DNA of 64,000 nt from Pseudoalteromonas rubra (GCF_000238295.3 NZ_AHCD03000026.1:62001-126000), one strand, 5' to 3'. Numbered from the stretch's first letter, positions 9,928 to 18,831 are shown. Numbers and translations: made by a program. The notes: generated from the sequence alone by a model not told the origin.

Positions 9928-10844
9928 TCGCTGCGCCCCTGTTCCAACAATCCGACAAATAACTCTTCCAGGCGGTTTGCCTTATTTCGCATACTCAGCA
10001 CGGTATTACCCTGTTCATTCAGCTGGGTGAATACCCCATTGAGCCCCTGAGATTTCGCGACTTCAACTTCCAGCGTATGATCGTCTGTCAAAACAAACTC
10101 GTAGCCTGCCAGGTTAACCGGATTAATGGGCGCCTTAAGGTCCAGTACAAAGGTTTCTTTATCCAGCTTAGCCAGCAACGCCTTAATGGTCGTGTGTTCT
10201 ACAATCTTGCCCTGATCGATAATCGCAATGTTGCGACACAGCAACTCGGCTTCTTCCAGATAATGGGTGGTCAGGATAATGGTGATACCCTGAGCATTGA
10301 TTTCACGTAAGAAATCCCACATTGAGCGGCGCAGTTCAATATCAACACCAGCCGTTGGCTCATCCAGGATCAACAGTTTAGGCTCATGCATCAACGCACG
10401 GGCAATCATCAAACGGCGTTTCATACCGCCTGATAAAGTCCGTGCCTGCTTGTCTTTTTTATCCAGTAACCCCAATTGTTTTAGATATTTCTCGGCGCGT
10501 TCATGGGCCTGGGCACGCGGCACACCATAATAGCCCGCCTGATTGACCAAAATCTGATTAAGGGTTTCAAACTGATTAAAATTAAATTCCTGTGGCACCA
10601 GGCCCAGATGAGATTTAGCCGCTTCCAAATCGGTGTCTATGCTCTGGCCAAATACTTCTACCTGACCCGCCGTTTTATTCACCAAAGATGAAATCACACC
10701 TATGGTGGTCGACTTACCGGCACCATTAGGGCCCAGCAGCGCAAAGAAGTCGCCCTGCTCAACCTGTAAATCAATCCCTTTGACGGCCTCAACGCCGTTA
10801 CTGTAGACCTTGCGCAGGCCTGATATATTTAATGCCTTTGTCAT
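9924..10844 (-). CDS. yadG: ABC transporter ATP-binding protein (YadG-like)
   Basis: This ATPase of about 306 residues has a Walker A (GPNGAGKST), a Q-loop (PQEFNFN), the signature LSGGMKRR, a Walker B (LLILDEP) and an H-loop (TTHYLEEAE). It powers the permease encoded immediately downstream. The start was placed at ATG 10844 (MTKALNISGL), as the family begins there; an in-frame GTG at 10862 would add six residues. The C-terminal ~80 residues are the usual extension of this exporter subfamily. Confidence 0.92.
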   Translation of the reverse strand: MTKALNISGLRKVYSNGVEAVKGIDLQVEQGDFFALLGPNGAGKSTTIGVISSLVNKTAGQVEVFGQSIDTDLEAAKSHLGLVPQEFNFNQFETLNQILVNQAGYYGVPRAQAHERAEKYLKQLGLLDKKDKQARTLSGGMKRRLMIARALMHEPKLLILDEPTAGVDIELRRSMWDFLREINAQGITIILTTHYLEEAELLCRNIAIIDQGKIVEHTTIKALLAKLDKETFVLDLKAPINPVNLAGYEFVLTDDHTLEVEVAKSQGLNGVFTQLNEQGNTVLSMRNKANRLEELFVGLLEQGRSE

Positions 10845-11052
10845 CTTATTGTTTTTCCTCACATCCCCATGTTGTTGTTTTCACTTATTTGTACCAATAC
10901 GCTTTGTTACCCAGTCTGGTAAAAAGCGCAACACCTTAGCGCCAGAGAAGTCTCGACCTGGTTATTCAGTGGTTCTGAATACGTCATTTTCAACCCAGGT
11001 CATGATAAGTTTTAACCCCTCTGCGCCTGTGATGTATTACCGCTGCTGAGGT

Positions 11053-11670
11053 TTAGTCGCCGTAGCCCCAGCGCTTTGCTAACCGATGCTCTATACCCAG
11101 ATGATCTAAAATGCGCGCCACCATGAAATCGACTAAGTCCTCAATGCTTTGTGGCTGATGATAAAAACCAGGAGCCGCAGGCATAATAGTGACCCCCAGC
11201 CTGCTCAACTTGAGCATATTTTCCAGGTGAATGGCACTGAACGGGGTTTCTCTGGGCACTAGAATAAGCTCACCACGCTCCTTGATCACCACATCGGCCG
11301 CACGCTCCAGCAGGTTGTCTGACGCCCCCATGGCAATGGCGGAGACACTTCCAGCGCTACACGGACACACCACCATTTTCTTAGGGGCCGCAGAGCCCGA
11401 TGCCACCGGGCTGAACCAGTTGTCTTTACCAAACACCTGGATCTGTCCGGCTTTGGCCTGATAGAGCTCGCTGAGCTGCGCCGTGGCCTTGTCTTCATTG
11501 CCAGACAGTTTGATATTCGATTCAGTGTCCAGCACCACGCGGGCAGCACTGGAGATCAACACATAAACCTGATAATCCAGCGCCACCAGCACTTCGAGTA
11601 AACGCAACCCGTAGGGCGCACCCGACGCCCCGCTGAACGCCAGTGTGATAGCTGGCTTAAATTGTGACAT
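11053..11670 (-). CDS. ubiX: Flavin prenyltransferase UbiX
   Basis: This protein of about 206 residues carries the UbiX motif SGASGAPYGLRLLE at its N-terminus and the CPCSAGSVSAIAMG segment. UbiX makes prenylated FMN from FMN and dimethylallyl phosphate. That cofactor serves the UbiD decarboxylase of ubiquinone synthesis. The start at ATG 11670 is preceded by GAGG at a suitable distance. The upstream ATG at 11700 would overlap mpl and add a segment not seen in the family. It follows mpl by 4 bases and is probably co-transcribed with it. Confidence 0.94.
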   Translation of the reverse strand: MSQFKPAITLAFSGASGAPYGLRLLEVLVALDYQVYVLISSAARVVLDTESNIKLSGNEDKATAQLSELYQAKAGQIQVFGKDNWFSPVASGSAAPKKMVVCPCSAGSVSAIAMGASDNLLERAADVVIKERGELILVPRETPFSAIHLENMLKLSRLGVTIMPAAPGFYHQPQSIEDLVDFMVARILDHLGIEHRLAKRWGYGD

Positions 11671-11674
11671 AACT

Positions 11675-13024
11675 TTATGACCTCTTTTCGCGCAGTGCAC
11701 TTAACACTGCCTCATGGATCCCATTAAACCCACCATTGCTCATGATCAAGACATGCTCACCCGGCTTTGCCTGAGCAGCCACCGCCGCCACAATGTCATC
11801 AGTGTTGTGGTAACACCCATACCCTGCTTGTTGAGCCGCTTCTTGTAATGACCAGCTCAGCTTAGGCGGCTCAAACAACAGCACCTCATCGGCTGCCGCC
11901 AGTGAGTCCATCAAGGTTTGCTGGTGAACCCCCATTTTCATGGTATTGGAGCGCGGTTCCAGAATCGCTGTAATACGGGCGTCACCCACCTTGGCACGCA
12001 GTCCGGCCAGAGTGGTTTCAATTGCTGTGGGGTGATGAGCAAAATCGTCATACACACAGACTCCATTGACCTCACCCAACAACTCCATGCGTCGCTTAGG
12101 TGATTTAAACTCACCGAGCGCTTCAATACTGACAGACACAGGAATGCCCACATGACGCGCAGCCGCAATGGCCATCAGCGCATTTTTAACATTGTGCTCG
12201 CCAATGGCCTGCCAATTCACCATGCCCTGACTTTCGTTGTTTAGCAGCACCTCAAACTGGCTGCCATCTGCTTTGCACAGACGATAATCCCAGTCACCAC
12301 CGAGCGTTTCTTGCTGACTCCAGAAGCCCTTGTCTATCACTTCGCACAGGGGTTTATCCGCTGCCGGGTAAATTGCTTTACCCTGCGCAGGTAAAGTACG
12401 AAGCAAGTGGTGGAACTGGGTCTGAATTGCAGCCAAATCGGCAAAAATATCGGCGTGATCAAATTCAAGGTTATTCATGATCAAGGTCCGCGGCAGGTAA
12501 TGGACAAACTTGCTGCGCTTGTCAAAGAACGCCGTGTCATATTCATCGGCTTCAATGACAAAAAACGGGGTATCACTGGTGCGCGCCGATACACCAAAGT
12601 TTTGTACTATGCCACCGATCAGAAAACCGGGACGCAATCCAGCATATTCCAGCAACCAGGCCAGCATACTGGCAGTCGTCGTTTTACCGTGGGTGCCGGC
12701 CACTGCCAGTACCCAACTGTTTTGCAAGACGTGATGTTTTAACCACTCGGGACCTGAGGTGTAAGGTAAGCCGCGTTCCAGCACATATTCCACACAGGCA
12801 TTACCACGGCTCATGGCATTGCCAATCACCACCATATCGGGTGCCGGATCCAGCTGAGCCGGATCGTAGCCCTGAGTTAATTCAATACCAAGCGACTCCA
12901 GCTGAGTGCTCATAGGGGGATAAACGTTTTGATCGGATCCCGTCACCTTATGGCCCAGCGATTTTGCAATGGCCGCAATGCCACCCATGAAGGTGCCGCA
13001 GATCCCAAGAATGTGAATATGCAT
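11675..13024 (-). CDS. mpl: UDP-N-acetylmuramate:L-Ala-gamma-D-Glu-meso-DAP ligase Mpl
   Basis: This 449-residue Mur-ligase family enzyme begins MHIHILGICGTFMGG and has the ATP loop GTHGKTTTASML. Mid-domain and C-terminal motifs are VIEADEYDTAFFDKR, YDDFAHHPTAIETT and EPRSNTMKMG. Mpl joins tripeptide recovered from old cell wall directly to UDP-MurNAc, the last step of murein recycling in the cytoplasm. This agrees with ampD elsewhere in the window, which releases the recycled peptide. Confidence 0.96.
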   Translation of the reverse strand: MHIHILGICGTFMGGIAAIAKSLGHKVTGSDQNVYPPMSTQLESLGIELTQGYDPAQLDPAPDMVVIGNAMSRGNACVEYVLERGLPYTSGPEWLKHHVLQNSWVLAVAGTHGKTTTASMLAWLLEYAGLRPGFLIGGIVQNFGVSARTSDTPFFVIEADEYDTAFFDKRSKFVHYLPRTLIMNNLEFDHADIFADLAAIQTQFHHLLRTLPAQGKAIYPAADKPLCEVIDKGFWSQQETLGGDWDYRLCKADGSQFEVLLNNESQGMVNWQAIGEHNVKNALMAIAAARHVGIPVSVSIEALGEFKSPKRRMELLGEVNGVCVYDDFAHHPTAIETTLAGLRAKVGDARITAILEPRSNTMKMGVHQQTLMDSLAAADEVLLFEPPKLSWSLQEAAQQAGYGCYHNTDDIVAAVAAQAKPGEHVLIMSNGGFNGIHEAVLSALREKRS

Positions 13025-13153
13025 GATTTTATTTATTAATTAGCTGACTAACCCGCTTAGGTTAACATACTCGCCTGAACCTTGGCTGGTTTTGTGAGCA
13101 GAACCACACAAAACACTTTTGCAGCTGGTGCAAAGTCACGGCAACAGACATGA

Positions 13154-13190
13154 AAAAACCGGCTTAAGTGCACCACCTAAGCCGGTTTTT
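13154..13190 (-). terminator. Rho-independent terminator of pyrE
   Basis: A 13-bp stem built on ACCGGCTTA / TAAGCCGGT, with A and T runs on both sides, lies just after the pyrE stop on the minus strand and before mpl. Confidence 0.85.
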
Positions 13191-13216
13191 AAATACGATT
13201 TTAGCGAGCTACTTAA

Positions 13217-13861
13217 TTAAGCAACACCGTACTGGTCACGATACGCTTTAACCGCTTCCAGGTGCTCGGCCATATCACCTTGTTGCTCAAGGTAAGTAAT
13301 AAGATCAGCCAGCTTCACGATAGACACCACAGCGGTGTTAAAGTCGCGCTCAACTTCCTGAATAGCAGACAGCTCACCTTTGCCTTTTTCCTGACGATCA
13401 AGGGCAATCAACACACCCGCCAGATCTGCGTCATTGGCAGCGATGATTTCCATCGATTCACGGATAGCCGTACCCGCCGTGATCACATCATCCACCAGCA
13501 TAATACGACCAGCCAGCTCAGAGCCTACCAGGTTGCCACCTTCACCGTGCTGCTTTTTCTCTTTACGGTTAAAGCAGTAAGGTACGTCTTTGTCATAATG
13601 ATCTGCCAGTGCAACAGCCGTGGTCGTCGCAATTGGGATCCCTTTATACGCCGGGCCGAACAGGACATCGTACGCAATGCCAGCATCTTCCAACGCGGCT
13701 GCGTAAAAACGACCTAAACGCGCCAAATCACGACCGGTGTTAAATAAACCTGCATTAAAGAAATAAGGGCTGGTACGGCCAGATTTAAGCGTAAATTCAC
13801 CAAACTTCAGCACCTGCTTTTGTAGGGCAAATTCAATAAAGTCTTTTTGATACTGTTTCAT
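13217..13861 (-). CDS. pyrE: Orotate phosphoribosyltransferase
   Basis: This 214-residue enzyme contains the PRPP-binding loop IMLVDDVITAGTAI, the catalytic loop region NRKEKKQHGEGG and the FxxKSGRxSPYFFN N-terminus. It converts orotate and PRPP to OMP in pyrimidine synthesis. rph lies 25 bases upstream on the same strand, the rph-pyrE order known from enterobacteria, where rph translation influences pyrE expression. No clear attenuator is visible in the 25-base gap. Confidence 0.97.
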   Translation of the reverse strand: MKQYQKDFIEFALQKQVLKFGEFTLKSGRTSPYFFNAGLFNTGRDLARLGRFYAAALEDAGIAYDVLFGPAYKGIPIATTTAVALADHYDKDVPYCFNRKEKKQHGEGGNLVGSELAGRIMLVDDVITAGTAIRESMEIIAANDADLAGVLIALDRQEKGKGELSAIQEVERDFNTAVVSIVKLADLITYLEQQGDMAEHLEAVKAYRDQYGVA

Positions 13862-13886
13862 GCGATACCTTCTTATTTACTTATGC

Positions 13887-14600
13887 TTATGCCAGAGCCT
13901 GTTTTTGCAGGTCAATGATCTCACGGATTGAATGCTTGGCCAGTGCCAGCAGCTCATCCAGTTCTTCAAATGAGAAAGGTTCGCCCTCGGCCGTGCCTTG
14001 CACTTCAATCAGTTTGCCGGTTTCCGTCATGATCACGTTCATGTCGGTCTCAGCTTCTGAGTCTTCCAGATATTCCAAATCGGTAATGGCTTCGCCGTTG
14101 TAAACACCCACAGAGATAGCTGCAATCATAAACTTCAGCGGGTTAGCATTGATCATGCCCTTGGCACGCATGTGCGTCAGCGCATCAACCAATGCCACAC
14201 AAGCACCGCTGATCGATGCAGTACGTGTACCACCGTCTGCCTGTAACACATCACAATCGATGGTAATGGTGTTTTCGCCTAATGCGCTCAGGTCAACCGC
14301 AGCACGCAATGCACGGGCGATCAGACGTTGGATCTCCATGGTACGTCCGCCCTGCTTACCTTTTGCCGCTTCACGGCCATTACGCGTGTGAGTAGAACGC
14401 GGAAGCATCCCGTATTCTGCAGTGATCCAGCCTTTGCCCTGGCCTTTCATAAAACGCGGTACACCCGCTTCAACCGTGGCAGTACACAACACTTTAGTGT
14501 TGCCGAACTCTACCAGCACCGAGCCCTCGGCATGCATAGTATAGTTACGTGTAAAAGTTACCGGTCTGATTTGATTTGCAGTTCTTTCGCTTGGACGCAT
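13887..14600 (-). CDS. rph: Ribonuclease PH
   Basis: This 237-residue phosphorolytic exoribonuclease trims tRNA 3' ends. Motifs include RTGRxxx-type NGREAAKGKQGGRTMEIQRL, the phosphate-binding region, DCDVLQADGGTRTASI and the late DLEYLEDSEAETDMN. The start at ATG 14600 (MRPSERTANQIRP) is the family start and has GGGGAAGGTGG in front; an upstream in-frame ATG adds 27 unrelated residues. The C-terminus appears complete, unlike the frameshifted rph of E. coli K-12. Confidence 0.96.
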   Translation of the reverse strand: MRPSERTANQIRPVTFTRNYTMHAEGSVLVEFGNTKVLCTATVEAGVPRFMKGQGKGWITAEYGMLPRSTHTRNGREAAKGKQGGRTMEIQRLIARALRAAVDLSALGENTITIDCDVLQADGGTRTASISGACVALVDALTHMRAKGMINANPLKFMIAAISVGVYNGEAITDLEYLEDSEAETDMNVIMTETGKLIEVQGTAEGEPFSFEELDELLALAKHSIREIIDLQKQALA

Positions 14601-14700
14601 CCACCTTCCCCTATCATCAAAGTTTCGCGATATTATAAAGGGTTCCCAGGCGCTATGCCATGCGGATCGCGAATAATTCACACCCAGCCACTAGAGCTGG

Positions 14701-14750
14701 GCGATGTTTCAGCTATAATGGCGATGTTTCAGCTATAATGGCGATGTTTC
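14701..14750 (+). repeat. Tandem 20-bp repeat carrying TATAAT, upstream of yicC
   Basis: The unit GCGATGTTTCAGCTATAATG occurs twice without interruption (14701-14720, 14721-14740). A half copy (GCGATGTTTC) follows at 14741-14750. Each full copy brings a TATAAT hexamer (14714-14719 and 14734-14739) facing yicC. No good -35 hexamer sits 17 bases before either. It may be a duplicated promoter element or a chance slippage product in the rph/yicC divergent region. Confidence 0.8.
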
Positions 14751-14845
14751 GTTCATGGCGATGTGTGTGTTCACCAACGACAGCGCTGTACATTAGGTAG
14801 CCACATGCAGACACGCCGCAACCTTAAATTAAATTAGGAACTTAT

Positions 14846-15706
14846 ATGATCCATAGTATGACCGCTTATGCCCGTAAAGAGATCAAGGGCGACTGGGGCA
14901 CCGGTGTGTGGGAGATCCGCTCCGTCAACCAACGCTATCTTGAAACCTTTATCCGCGCACCGGAACAGTTCCGTGGCCTGGAACCGGTTATTCGCGAGCG
15001 CCTGCGCAAACACTTACAGCGCGGTAAAGTGGAAGTATTTTTGAAGTTCACCGCCAACCCGGCGCACGTAGGTCAGCTGTCGATCAACGAAACCCTGAGT
15101 AAGCAGCTGATCGAAAATGCCAAGTGGGTGCAGTCGCACAGCGGTGGCGAGATCAACCCAACAGACATCCTGCGCTGGCCAGGCGTCATGGAAGCCGAAG
15201 AGGTGGATCTGGACACAGTGAACAGCGAGCTGTTAAAAGGCTTTGATGCCCTGGTTGAAGAATTTAAAGCCGCGCGCGCAAGCGAAGGTAACAACCTGGA
15301 AACCATGATCACCACCCGTCTGGATAGTATTCTGGATCAGGTTGCCGTTGTTGAGGGTCACATGCCAGAAGTGGCTAAATGGCAGCGTGAAAAACTCACC
15401 GCTAAGCTGGAAGACCTGAAAGCCGAAATCGACGAGAACCGCCTGGAGCAGGAGCTAATCTACCTGGCGCAAAAACAGGACGTGGCAGAAGAACTCGACC
15501 GCCTCAAGTCACACGTTAAAGAAACCCATAAGATCCTGAAAAAAGGCGGCGCCTGTGGCCGACGTCTGGACTTTATGATGCAAGAGTTCAACCGCGAGTC
15601 TAACACCCTGGCATCTAAATCCATCAATACCGAGATCACCAACGCCGCCGTTGAACTCAAGGTACTGATTGAGCAAATGCGCGAGCAGATCCAGAATATT
15701 GAGTGA
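14846..15706 (+). CDS. yicC: YicC family endoribonuclease
   Basis: This 286-residue protein begins MIHSMTAYARKE. It has the family's central coiled region and the C-terminal GRRLDFMMQEFNRESNTLASKS signature. YicC-family proteins were named stress-induced proteins, and later work describes them as a distinct endoribonuclease family affecting small RNA stability. The gene lies divergent to rph, as in many gammaproteobacteria, with a tandem repeat in the shared promoter region and a strong terminator after its stop. Confidence 0.93.
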   Translation: MIHSMTAYARKEIKGDWGTGVWEIRSVNQRYLETFIRAPEQFRGLEPVIRERLRKHLQRGKVEVFLKFTANPAHVGQLSINETLSKQLIENAKWVQSHSGGEINPTDILRWPGVMEAEEVDLDTVNSELLKGFDALVEEFKAARASEGNNLETMITTRLDSILDQVAVVEGHMPEVAKWQREKLTAKLEDLKAEIDENRLEQELIYLAQKQDVAEELDRLKSHVKETHKILKKGGACGRRLDFMMQEFNRESNTLASKSINTEITNAAVELKVLIEQMREQIQNIE

Positions 15707-15724
15707 TAAAAACTAAACTCATTG

Positions 15725-15751
15725 AAAAGCCCCAGCTGTTGGGGCTTTTTT
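15725..15751 (+). terminator. Rho-independent terminator of yicC
   Basis: The stem AAAAGCCCCA / TGGGGCTTTT is followed by a T-run, 19 bases after the yicC stop. Confidence 0.9.
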
Positions 15752-15822
15752 GTTCAACACTTCCGCATTTAATTTCCCCTGCCGCCCTTCGTGCAAATAT
15801 AACACAATGATTCTTAAGCTCT

Positions 15823-17169
15823 TTAGTGAATACCCAAAGTTTTAAGGGCGTGTGCAAAACTGCCGAAGTGTTCACTAAACCTGGTTGCGGGTACTCCCGC
15901 CATCAATACGCCGATCTCATCGATTTGCGCTTGCGTAGGCTGGTTAAATGAACGGTTATAGTCATCCCCCCAATTCGCCAGCTCTGATTTAATCTGACCT
16001 TCATCAAACATAGAAACGACCTGTTCGTTTGACATTAGCATCAGTAAAAATACCACTCTTTCCCACTTATTGATTTGATGAGACAGCGCGACACATGCTC
16101 GTGCGGTATGCGGGTGTTCTGAATCACAAATGACATCCATCAACGCTTTCGCATTCAGGTAGAGCCGTGTTTTTACCATCAGCCTTGCTGACTCCTTACA
16201 TACTGAAGGAGAGGGATCTCTTAGCCCGTTCAACAGATATACCAAACTATTGTGGGAGTCTAACTTCAACAGACTGTTTAGCGCCTGTTTTCTGAGAGAA
16301 GGTGTACCATGCTTATGAAAGTATTTTATTTTATCCAGATCACCAACACACTTAAGATAGCCAAGCCCCCAGATAGCCGCCTTAGTACTTATGTCTTTAG
16401 TAAGATGCTCCCTGTAAAATGCCACAACATCATTACCATTTTCCTGGCAGTGCTTTACAGCCAGCTCACGTATCGAGGAATGGCGATCAACTAATCCTTT
16501 TTCAGCCTCCTGAGCATTATTGGTGGCCATTAGTAGGTGCTTTAATGCGGCTTTTCGGATTGGCATAAACTTATCATTTAATAAGCTTAGGTAGTGCGTC
16601 TCCAGCACTTGTGGATAGTGAACGCCAGACCAGCGAAAAGCTTGAACTCTGACTAAGGCATCTTTACTCGCAAAGGCCATTGGCAACAGCGTTTGGGCAT
16701 CAACAACCTGATGTTCAATGACTAAATTCAAGCAGAGCCTGGCTATATAACTGTTTGCGCTTTGCACAGCTGCCAACAAATGGCCTCGGTTTGTTTCTGT
16801 TAACAGCAAAGCCTCCACTTGCCGAATAACATCTTGATGATTGGCCCTGTAGCAATTCTGAAGATGATATACTTGAGGAAGACACTGAATAATGGCTTCA
16901 ACATTTTCATCTACCATCAACTTGCTCAACGCTTTTACTGCCGCATCTCGAACTTGAGGCACCCAATCATTCACGCGAATAATTAGACAGGGAAAAGCCA
17001 CCGGGTCGCCCATCATACCTAGTCTTAAAACGGCATTTTCTCGTTTGTGACCGTCATGATCCTGACTCAACTTAATAAGCTCTTCAATGGTTGCTACCAG
17101 CTCAGGTTGAGTATTTCTATTTAAGGTTATTTTTTTCAACTGACTGAATAATTGCTGCAAGTCATACAC
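15823..17169 (-). CDS. HEAT-repeat protein of unknown function
   Basis: This 448-residue protein is almost entirely alpha-helical repeats. Recurring units such as RENAVLRLGMMGDPVAFPCLI, VPQVRDAAVKALSKL, SLRKQALNSLLKL and SPSVCKESARLMVKTRL fit HEAT/PBS-lyase-type repeats from residue 30 to about 380. I see no catalytic domain, signal peptide or membrane helix, so it is probably a cytoplasmic binding scaffold. It is monocistronic, starts next to a 370-base gap, and marks the edge of the accessory stretch. Its codon choice seems more AT-rich than its neighbours; this is an impression, not a count. Confidence 0.85.
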   Translation of the reverse strand: MYDLQQLFSQLKKITLNRNTQPELVATIEELIKLSQDHDGHKRENAVLRLGMMGDPVAFPCLIIRVNDWVPQVRDAAVKALSKLMVDENVEAIIQCLPQVYHLQNCYRANHQDVIRQVEALLLTETNRGHLLAAVQSANSYIARLCLNLVIEHQVVDAQTLLPMAFASKDALVRVQAFRWSGVHYPQVLETHYLSLLNDKFMPIRKAALKHLLMATNNAQEAEKGLVDRHSSIRELAVKHCQENGNDVVAFYREHLTKDISTKAAIWGLGYLKCVGDLDKIKYFHKHGTPSLRKQALNSLLKLDSHNSLVYLLNGLRDPSPSVCKESARLMVKTRLYLNAKALMDVICDSEHPHTARACVALSHQINKWERVVFLLMLMSNEQVVSMFDEGQIKSELANWGDDYNRSFNQPTQAQIDEIGVLMAGVPATRFSEHFGSFAHALKTLGIH

Positions 17170-17539
17170 AATAGTGCCTTTTTAAATATACCCGGTTAAT
17201 CTGTCGGCTAGCCTAACGCAACAAGGCATAACAATAAACTCCGCCAAGTCTACTGTGGTTTTCCTCTAAACCGGTCTACGAGTGCCTCCAATCACGCCCT
17301 AAACCTTTAATCTTTGCCGTACTGAGGTAGAAGCTCAGATATCATCTGCTCCACCTAGTGGAATTCAAAATAATTGCAAAACAATGTGTGCCTGAAAATG
17401 AGTAAGGATCATCCAGGCATGGCAGGAAGTGACAACTTTACATGATGCTTTTTTATTCGATTCAGATGGCCACACCAATTGAAACACAAAAGGGGTACAG
17501 TTAACATCATCGTACAGTCAAATAAAAAGGAATATGGAC
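17170..17539. other. Intergenic region before lipoprotein gene
   Basis: This gap of about 370 bases separates two divergent genes. I find no convincing RNA gene, repeat or ORF with a ribosome binding site. The end (AAAAAGGA at about 17524-17531) is the ribosome binding site of the lipoprotein gene. Confidence 0.5.
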
Positions 17540-18142
17540 ATGACAAAAATAACGTTACTCAGCAGGCAAGCTCTCATCTCCAGCGTAGCGGTGCTTTATC
17601 TCTCAGGTTGCGGCTCATCAGACTCCAACACAGCACCATCGGTACAGAATAAAAATGAGCGTGCAGAAACAAGAACACAGGTTTGGAACATTGATGCTTA
17701 CGCTCAACATTGTACCGGAGTGGCACAACAATTATGCCTCAGGGTCAAATACTCTGATGAGGAAAGCTATTCATTGCATTATGGCTTGATTGAAGGGTTT
17801 GAATATCAATGGGGCCACCATTACCAGCTAGAGGTGACAGAGTCTGACGTAAAGAATCCGCCTGCCGACGCTTCAAGCAAAAAGATTCAACTCAAAGCCA
17901 TTAGCTCGGTAAAAGAGGATAGTATTGGGACTGAATATATTCTGTCAGACGTAAATTTACAGCCAGATACACTGGTGTATGATGACAAAGAACAAAGCTA
18001 TCGTTTCTTGGGTAAGCCCTTCAGCTGCACCAAATATGTAGACTGTGACCATTTATATTCTATGCGAGAAACAGGTGCCAAAGTAAATCTAACCTTCCGT
18101 TACGAAGGTAACGCCAATATCGCTCTGCTCAACTGGAATTAA
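17540..18142 (+). CDS. Putative lipoprotein of unknown function
   Basis: This protein of about 200 residues has a type II signal peptide ending in the lipobox LSGC (lipid Cys24 of the chosen start). A Ser/Asn-rich linker follows, then a mature domain of about 170 residues. That domain has four cysteines, two of them close together in CTKYVDC. The pattern YGLIEGFEYQWGHHYQLEVTE resembles DUF4377-type domains of small lipoproteins, but I hold this loosely. ATG 17540 sits 8 bases after AAGGA; ATG 17534 is too close. The stop lies inside the first of three short direct repeats, so the 3' flank has been rearranged. Confidence 0.8.
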   Translation: MTKITLLSRQALISSVAVLYLSGCGSSDSNTAPSVQNKNERAETRTQVWNIDAYAQHCTGVAQQLCLRVKYSDEESYSLHYGLIEGFEYQWGHHYQLEVTESDVKNPPADASSKKIQLKAISSVKEDSIGTEYILSDVNLQPDTLVYDDKEQSYRFLGKPFSCTKYVDCDHLYSMRETGAKVNLTFRYEGNANIALLNWN

Positions 18143-18182
18143 TAGCTGTGGCATCTACATTAGTCGATGCCACATTATTTTA

Positions 18183-18296
18183 GGCACAGAGATCCACTTT
18201 GATTCCATTGACTTCACCATTGCGGTTGAGGACATCTATTTGCGCGTTCAAAACGAAGATGTACAGGCGTATCTGGCAGAGCAAAATGCCCAATAA
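18183..18296 (+). pseudogene. C-terminal remnant of an unidentified gene
   Basis: An open frame without a start codon reads GTEIHFDSIDFTIAVEDIYL and continues to a stop at 18294-18296. The composition looks protein-like, and a terminator-like hairpin follows directly. This is what the 3' end of a deleted gene would leave. I cannot name the parent family. Confidence 0.4.
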
Positions 18297-18308
18297 ACTT
18301 GGGCTATT
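18288..18308 (+). terminator. Terminator-like hairpin after the remnant
   Basis: GCCCAA / TTGGGC with a 5-base loop is followed by TATTTT. The stem overlaps the stop codon of the remnant frame. Confidence 0.45.
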
Positions 18309-18326
18309 TTGCGCAGGCTTTACCCG

Positions 18327-18473
18327 TTACAGCTGAGTTACCACATCCCGGCGCTTGGCCTGCTTATACATAAAGTGGAAAAACAGCGAACTCAACATAA
18401 ATAAAATGACACTGGGCAGGCTTGCGAGCACCATCTGGCTTAGTTCGCTTTCTATTGGTACCACAAACACCAT
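18327..18473 (-). CDS. Small membrane ORF or gene remnant
   Basis: This 48-residue frame from ATG 18473 has one hydrophobic segment (MVLASLPSVILFMLSSLFF) followed by a basic tail (YKQAKRRD), which fits a single-pass membrane peptide with its C-terminus inside. The ribosome binding site is weak. Its start abuts the second direct repeat, so it could equally be the 3' end of a disrupted membrane-protein gene. Confidence 0.35.
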   Translation of the reverse strand: MVFVVPIESELSQMVLASLPSVILFMLSSLFFHFMYKQAKRRDVVTQL

Positions 18474-18831
18474 GAGCTGGAATTATTAGCTGACACCCAC
18501 TGATAAATTCACAGACCAATTGTGGGCAGTCTCAAAGTCGAACCAGCCTCAAAGCCTTTACGCCAGTTTGGGGTGGCTGTCCATGTTGCTCTTCACGGCT
18601 TTACGGAAAAGAAACCTACTTGAGCGCGCAATGGCTGCCAAAATATTAATTAGGTTGGTTATAGTTAGCATATTTCATGCGTTCCAGCTGGTTGCTTCAA
18701 AACCAGCCTAACCAGTCTTGATAACTCGCTGCAACAATTCCGTGTGTAAAGCATAAAAACTGCTAAGACAGGTTATTAGCTGATTGTCCAGCACTTATCA
18801 TAGGTCCAGGTGCGATTATGTAGATCTTCAT

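Larger units (their letters stand above)
18133..18783 (+). repeat. Three short direct repeats partitioning a gene-poor segment
   Basis: CTGGAATTAATAGCTG at 18133-18148 and CTGGAATTATTAGCTG at 18477-18492 differ at one base. A third, shorter copy, TTATTAGCTGA, lies at 18773-18783. All are in the same orientation, 344 and about 290 bases apart. The first overlaps the lipoprotein stop codon. They bound two segments containing only gene remnants. They do not match integron attC or any IS end I know. Confidence 0.55.

Noticed and set aside
9154..10844. ABC exporter as the double-glycine peptide transporter
   Set aside because: The ATPase and permease match YadG/YadH and carry no C39 peptidase domain; they lie 8 kb away.
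18520..18711. 63-codon plus-strand frame
   Set aside because: No ribosome binding site, irregular composition and overlap with gene debris; no family resemblance.
18133..18783. Possible integron cassette array (attC sites)
   Set aside because: The repeats are only 11-16 bases, lack the paired core-site sequences and the long imperfect palindrome of attC, and no integrase is present.
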